A stretch of DNA of 8,636 bases. Source: an uncultured Rhizobiaceae group bacterium. Lineage in GTDB: Bacteria; Pseudomonadota; Alphaproteobacteria; Rhizobiales; Rhizobiaceae. Positions 5,107 through 8,636 of the stretch are shown here, one piece after another; within the stretch, counting starts at the first letter, position 1; every line of letters begins with the position of its first letter. The notes beneath the pieces were generated by a model. That model made no database searches. It saw only the letters and a program-made list of their open reading frames with translations, and was not told where the DNA came from. The position numbers were made by a program, and so were the translations under genes. The stretch lies in the NCBI GenBank assembly GCA_937951455.1, contig CALFBU010000272.1, positions 1 through 8,636 of the forward strand, written 5' to 3'.

Positions 5107-6750
5107 ATGACTAAAACTAATAAGCAACACCCTTTTCTATCAATTTTTGCGCGTAACGCAAAAGAGGGTAAAATCGAACGCCGCGAATTTTTGGCATTGG
5201 CAAGCGCTTTTGGGGCTACAACAGCAGCTGCATACGGAATGCTAGGCCTAGCCGCACCCACACCTGCACACGCAGCACCAAAGCAAGGCGGCACAGTTCG
5301 CATGCAAATGGAAGTGCGCGCACTCAAAGATCCACGTACTTATGACTGGACACAAATAGCAACTTACACAGCTGGTTGGTTGGAGTATCTTGTTGAATAC
5401 AATTCAGACGGCACATTCGAGCCTATGCTTCTTGAAAGTTGGGAAGTCAGTGACGACGCCAAAACATACACACTAAACGTTCGCAAAGGTGTAAAGTGGA
5501 ATAATGGCGATGACTTCACTGCTGAAGATGTTGCACGCAACATTGGCATGTGGTGTGAAAAGGACGTTGAGGGTAACTCAATGGCTGGCCGATTTGCTGT
5601 TCTTATTGATGAGAAAACAAACAAGGCAAAAGAAGGCGCAATCGAAGTTGTTGACAGCCACACAGTCAAGTTGAACTTGCCTGCACCTGATATCACGCTT
5701 ATCCCTGGCATGGCTGATTACCCAGCTGCTATCGTACACTCAAGCCACAACCCTGAAGACATGATGGGTACTGCTGTTGGTACTGGCCCATACAAGCCTG
5801 AAAGCCTTGAAGTTGGCGTTAAAGGTGTTGTCGTTCGCAATGAAGGATTTGATTGGTGGGGTTACAAGGCAGGCAAGGGCGCTTACCTTGATCGCATCGA
5901 GTTCATCGATTACGGCACAGATGCTTCAGCATTCGTAGCCGCGTTTGAAGCTGATGAAATCGACATGAACTGGGAATCAACAGGCGAATTCATCGATATC
6001 ATGACCGGTCTTGGTCTGACGCAATCTGACGTGGTTTCTGGTGCGACAATTGTAATTCGTCCAAACCAGACCTCTGATCTTTATAAAGATAAACGCGTCC
6101 GTCAAGCGATTGCCATGGCAACGGATAACGCAGTGTGTCTTGAACTAGGCATTAATGGTGCAGGTATTACTGCTGACAACTCTCACGTTGGTCCGGTTCA
6201 CCCTGAGCATGATCCTTCTGTAACACGCATTCCACATGATCCTGCAAAAGCAAAGGCTCTTATGGAAGAAGCGGGTATGCTTGATACAGAGCTTGAGCTA
6301 CACTCAATTGACGATGACTGGAGAAAGCCAACAACCGATGCGGTTGCTGACCAACTTCGTCAAGCTGGCATGAAGGTGAAGCGCACAGTGCTTCCTGGTT
6401 CTACGTTCTGGAACGACTGGGCTAAGTATCCGTTCTCATCAACAAACTGGAACCACCGTCCATTGGGCACACAGGTTCTAGGTCTTGCTTACCGTTCAGG
6501 TGAGGCATGGAACGAGTCTGGTTTTGCCAACGAAGAGTTTGATACACTGCTTGCAGAAGCAAACTCAATTGCGGATGCAGACAAGCGCCGTGTTGTTATG
6601 GGCAAAATTCAGAAAATCATGATTGATGAAGGTGTAACGATCCAGCCATACTGGCGTACGTTAACACGTCACCACAAGCCTGAGTTGACAGGTGTTGATA
6701 TGCATATTGCTTATCTACCACAAGTCTACAAGTGGGGCTTTAAAGCTTAA
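5107..6750 (+). CDS. Tat-exported ABC transporter substrate-binding protein, family 5 (peptide type)
   Basis: A 547-residue periplasmic binding protein of the DppA/OppA family (SBP_bac_5), the ligand-capturing part of an ABC importer. The N-terminus is a twin-arginine signal: E-R25-R26-E-F-L-A, a moderately hydrophobic Ala-rich core, and a cut predicted after A-H-A at 56; the n-region before the RR pair is long (24 residues). The mature protein starts K-Q-G-G-T-V-R-M. The family signature follows at about residues 108-145, with [20 protein letters not shown] and F-T-A-E-D-V. The lobe segment G-T-G-P-Y-K-P, the [13 protein letters not shown] motif and [13 protein letters not shown] are also present. 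A strong ribosome site (GGGAGGA) precedes it. It is first in the operon, before two permeases and separated from them by a terminator. The ligand cannot be read from sequence: di- or oligopeptides are likely, but members also bind metals-with-chelators, sugars or opines. Confidence 0.93.
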   Translation: MTKTNKQHPFLSIFARNAKEGKIERREFLALASAFGATTAAAYGMLGLAAPTPAHAAPKQGGTVRMQMEVRALKDPRTYDWTQIATYTAGWLEYLVEYNSDGTFEPMLLESWEVSDDAKTYTLNVRKGVKWNNGDDFTAEDVARNIGMWCEKDVEGNSMAGRFAVLIDEKTNKAKEGAIEVVDSHTVKLNLPAPDITLIPGMADYPAAIVHSSHNPEDMMGTAVGTGPYKPESLEVGVKGVVVRNEGFDWWGYKAGKGAYLDRIEFIDYGTDASAFVAAFEADEIDMNWESTGEFIDIMTGLGLTQSDVVSGATIVIRPNQTSDLYKDKRVRQAIAMATDNAVCLELGINGAGITADNSHVGPVHPEHDPSVTRIPHDPAKAKALMEEAGMLDTELELHSIDDDWRKPTTDAVADQLRQAGMKVKRTVLPGSTFWNDWAKYPFSSTNWNHRPLGTQVLGLAYRSGEAWNESGFANEEFDTLLAEANSIADADKRRVVMGKIQKIMIDEGVTIQPYWRTLTRHHKPELTGVDMHIAYLPQVYKWGFKA

Positions 6751-6765
6751 TCATTTTGTATCGAT

Positions 6766-6800
6766 AAGGCCGCCAAATTATTTGGCGGCCTTTTTATTTC
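6766..6800 (+). terminator. Strong Rho-independent terminator inside the importer operon
   Basis: AAGGCCGCCAAA (6766-6777) and TTTGGCGGCCTT (6781-6792) form a perfect 12-bp stem with a 3-nt loop, followed by TTTTTATTTC. It begins 15 nt after the binding-protein stop and lies 100 nt before the permease start. This arrangement is known in other importers, where partial read-through gives more binding protein than membrane subunits. Confidence 0.92.
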
Positions 6801-6832
6801 CATTTCAAATGACGATGATCACGGAAGTGCTC

Positions 6833-6888
6833 TTTATTTGAAATCGAAGTAAATAAATCAGGCTCATAAATAAAACTTCGAAAGAGCC
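6833..6888 (+). repeat. Inverted repeats in the permease leader
   Basis: The 100 nt between the terminator and the DppB-like gene hold several short inverted repeats: TTTATTT (6833-6839) with AAATAAA (6851-6857), TCGAAGT (6844-6850) with ACTTCGA (6875-6881), and GGCTC (6861-6865) with GAGCC (6884-6888). The second and third cross each other, so they would be alternative folds or a pseudoknot. The last arm ends just before the ribosome site GGGGAG (6890-6895). A start site for a second promoter was not convincing. A regulatory role is speculative. Confidence 0.35.
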
Positions 6889-6900
6889 AGGGGAGACTGC

Positions 6901-7992
6901 ATGTTACAGTTTATAGGTCGCAGGTTCGGGATAATGCTCTTAACAGCATTATGTCTAACGTTCGTCGTTTTCTTTTTAACGAACCTTTATCCAAACCTTG
7001 AAAAGCTTGCCAAGACACAAGGTAATTTCCGCATGTCTGAAGAGCAAGTGGATACATGGCTTGCCAACCGTGGCTACAAGCGAAACATGTTTGTAAAATA
7101 TGGTGAGTGGTTAGGTGTCGTGCCAGGTTATGTCATTGAAGGAACGGATGGCGAAACCCGAGCCAGATGCGCCAGAAAAGGTGCAGCCGTTGAAGACGCG
7201 CCAACCTATTGCGGCATTCTTCAGGGCGATTGGGGCTTTTCAACCGTTTCAAAAGAGTCTGTAGGCGATGTGTTGCTTGGCCTGTCTGATAACCCAGACA
7301 CTGCACGCGATGATAGCAGGCCAGGCCGTTTACAGTTAACCGGTTACCTGATGATGTGGGCGATGATTGTTACAATTCCTATCGCTTTGCTTATTGGTAT
7401 TTTTGCTGGCATGAGGGAAGGGTCAAAGACAGACCGAACACTTTCCACCTTCTCGATTGCAACGTCTGCGACACCTGAATATGTATCGGGTGTTGTATTG
7501 ATTGCTATCTTTGCATCAAGCGCTGTTGGGCTAAAGTGGTTCAAGGGCTCTGCTGCGCAAGCCATGACTGCACCTGATTTTTCGAATTTCACACTGCCTG
7601 TTCTAACCATTGCCTTGTTTAATATAGGCTATATTGCACGCATGACACGTGCATCCATGGCTGAGGTAATGACTGCACAATACATTAGAACGGCTAGGCT
7701 TAAAGGCGTTTCCTTTGCCGGCATTGTTATAAAGCACGCATTGAGGAATGCACTGATCGCACCCTTTACAATCATCGCATTGCAAATTCCATATTTGCTC
7801 ACAGGCGTTGTGATTACCGAGACTTTGTTCAATTACAAAGGCATCGGTTGGCAGCTTGTGCAAGCGGCAGGTAATAATGACATTGAAATGCTCTTGGGGG
7901 TTTCTGTGGTATCGGTGGTGATCGTATTGGTCAGCCAATTAATTTCAGATATCGGATACGTGTTCTTGAACCCACGTATCAGATTGTCATAG
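6901..7992 (+). CDS. ABC transporter permease, DppB-like, with Cys-containing loop insertion
   Basis: A 363-residue inner-membrane subunit of a peptide-type importer (BPD_transp_1 fold). It begins with the usual R-R-F-G-I-M-L-L-T helix (about 8-30). Then comes a periplasmic section with G-I-L-Q-G-D-W-G-F-S (105-114), matching the family GDLGxS motif. Further helices lie at about 147-170, 186-208, 228-247, 283-308 and 330-355. The EAA loop that docks on the ATPase is at about 255-284 (A-Q-Y-I-R-T-A-R-L-K-G-V, then H-A-L-R-N-A). T-E-T-L-F-N-Y-K-G-I-G and the N-P-R-I-R-L-S end are standard. Residues about 72-104 are an addition relative to E. coli DppB and carry Cys90 and Cys104, which could form a disulfide outside the membrane. 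GGGGAG at 6890-6895 is the ribosome site. The stop is 12 nt before the next gene, so the two permeases are translated from one message. Confidence 0.93.
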   Translation: MLQFIGRRFGIMLLTALCLTFVVFFLTNLYPNLEKLAKTQGNFRMSEEQVDTWLANRGYKRNMFVKYGEWLGVVPGYVIEGTDGETRARCARKGAAVEDAPTYCGILQGDWGFSTVSKESVGDVLLGLSDNPDTARDDSRPGRLQLTGYLMMWAMIVTIPIALLIGIFAGMREGSKTDRTLSTFSIATSATPEYVSGVVLIAIFASSAVGLKWFKGSAAQAMTAPDFSNFTLPVLTIALFNIGYIARMTRASMAEVMTAQYIRTARLKGVSFAGIVIKHALRNALIAPFTIIALQIPYLLTGVVITETLFNYKGIGWQLVQAAGNNDIEMLLGVSVVSVVIVLVSQLISDIGYVFLNPRIRLS

Positions 7993-8004
7993 GGGGCGTT
8001 TGAT

Positions 8005-8636
8005 ATGGATCCGTTATCTTGGGGTGAAATTATCATCCGCATCTTTGGACAATTTACACCGGTTTGGATTGCGCTAATTCTAACCTTCGTGATTTCCATC
8101 AAATTTAAAAACTCACTTGGACTATACGGTCGTCTGTTTGACAGCATTGTTGGCATGGTAGGTTTCGCACTTGTCATGTTCTGGGCTTACACTGCGCTCT
8201 TTACTGGCTTGTTTGATTGGATATCTACCCATGATCCTTTGACGCAAATTTCAGGTATGAAAAATAAAGTGCCGGGAACCGCGATAAGTAACCCTGCTGA
8301 AGGACTTTATGAATACTACCTCTTGGGGGGTGATAACCTTGCTCGTGATGTTTTTAGCCGCGTCGTCAAAGGGTCTGTAATCGTAATTGCAATCGCACCT
8401 TTCGCGACACTCTTTGCCTACATGGTAGGTATCACGCTTGGTCTGCCTGCAGGTTATTATGGTGGCAAACTGGATACATTTTTATCGTTTGCAGCAAACC
8501 TGATTTTGGCCTTCCCTGTAATCTTGCTGTTCTATCTTTTGGTAACACCGGAAATTGCCTTGGTTGGTATTCCAGCCTATATGGCGGCGGCGCTCTTTAT
8601 ATTCCCGCTGATTTTTCTTGGCATGTTGTTAAACTC
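8005..8636 (+). CDS. ABC transporter permease, DppC-like, N-terminal part (3' end outside window)
   Basis: Second membrane subunit of the importer, open to the right edge (210 codons visible). The ATG at 8005 follows AGGGGG (7991-7996) by 8 nt. Family marks are L-G-G-D-N-L-A-R-D-V-F-S-R (107-119, the LGTDxxGRDxxSR motif of DppC/OppC) and G-Y-Y-G-G-K-L-D-T-F-L followed by L-A-F-P-V-I-L-L (150-175). The N-terminus is unusual: two hydrophobic segments at about 17-34 and 46-70 precede the H-D-P-L-T-Q stretch, where DppC normally has one. The motif itself has G for T and A for G (L-G-G-D-N-L-A-R-D). The EAA loop and the C-terminal half lie beyond the window, where ATPase genes probably follow. Confidence 0.92.
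   Translation, partial: MDPLSWGEIIIRIFGQFTPVWIALILTFVISIKFKNSLGLYGRLFDSIVGMVGFALVMFWAYTALFTGLFDWISTHDPLTQISGMKNKVPGTAISNPAEGLYEYYLLGGDNLARDVFSRVVKGSVIVIAIAPFATLFAYMVGITLGLPAGYYGGKLDTFLSFAANLILAFPVILLFYLLVTPEIALVGIPAYMAAALFIFPLIFLGMLLN

Noticed and set aside
4777..5130. N-terminal extension of cysQ by 118 codons
   Set aside because: The added residues show no similarity to the phosphatase family, are rich in unusual residues, cover the transporter promoter region and would overlap the next gene's start; 251 residues from 4776 is the normal length.
6750..6900. Riboswitch in the permease leader
   Set aside because: Only short inverted repeats are visible and no known aptamer core was recognised; kept as a repeat with low confidence instead.
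1..8636. CRISPR array, insertion sequence, toxin-antitoxin or defence island
   Set aside because: No regular direct repeats with spacers, terminal inverted repeats with a transposase, or matching small gene pairs were seen; all long genes are assigned to metabolic, envelope or transport families.

Overview
The window looks like chromosomal DNA of an alphaproteobacterium, probably a marine-type Hyphomicrobiales (Rhizobiales) member. This rests on protein resemblance recalled by eye (a gamma-glutamylputrescine-type dehydrogenase/oxidase pair, a small His/Lys-rich secreted protein of a kind common in Rhizobiales, a CysQ with the motifs expected of the family) and on moderately AT-leaning base use. 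No database search was possible, so the taxonomic call is inference. I see no phage, transposon, CRISPR, toxin-antitoxin or defence genes.

Left part (1-1950): the 3' end of an aldehyde dehydrogenase gene overlaps by 17 bp a gene for a DAO-type FAD-dependent oxidoreductase. The pair resembles PuuC and PuuB, which oxidise gamma-glutamylputrescine and the aldehyde made from it, so this is probably a polyamine or related amine catabolic operon entering from beyond the left edge.

Middle part (1951-4776): a set of mostly single, envelope-directed or housekeeping genes. In order they are a small basic His-rich secreted protein (+), a SIMPL/DUF541 periplasmic protein (-), a tRNA with anticodon CAT (+), a META/HslJ-like secreted protein with a probable TTG start (+), and CysQ, the 3'(2'),5'-bisphosphate nucleotidase (-). 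Two convergent pairs occur. One shares a strong hairpin between the genes. The other has no intergenic space, and its two stop codons overlap in the palindrome TTAA.

Right part (4777-8636): a 330 bp divergent intergenic region carries two similar short palindromes. It leads into a peptide-type ABC importer operon made of a Tat-exported family 5 substrate-binding protein, a perfect 12-bp-arm terminator hairpin, a DppB-like permease, and a DppC-like permease that runs off the right edge. ATPase genes are expected just beyond. The hairpin between the binding-protein and permease genes probably lets the binding protein be made in excess. Both permeases carry N-terminal or periplasmic additions relative to the usual DppB/DppC plan, which suggests a divergent subfamily of unknown substrate.

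The window is mostly ordinary. The points most worth a second look are the paired palindromes before the importer, the intra-operon terminator and structured leader, the atypical permeases, the TGAAC/GTTCA half-site cluster, and the His-rich secreted protein it precedes.
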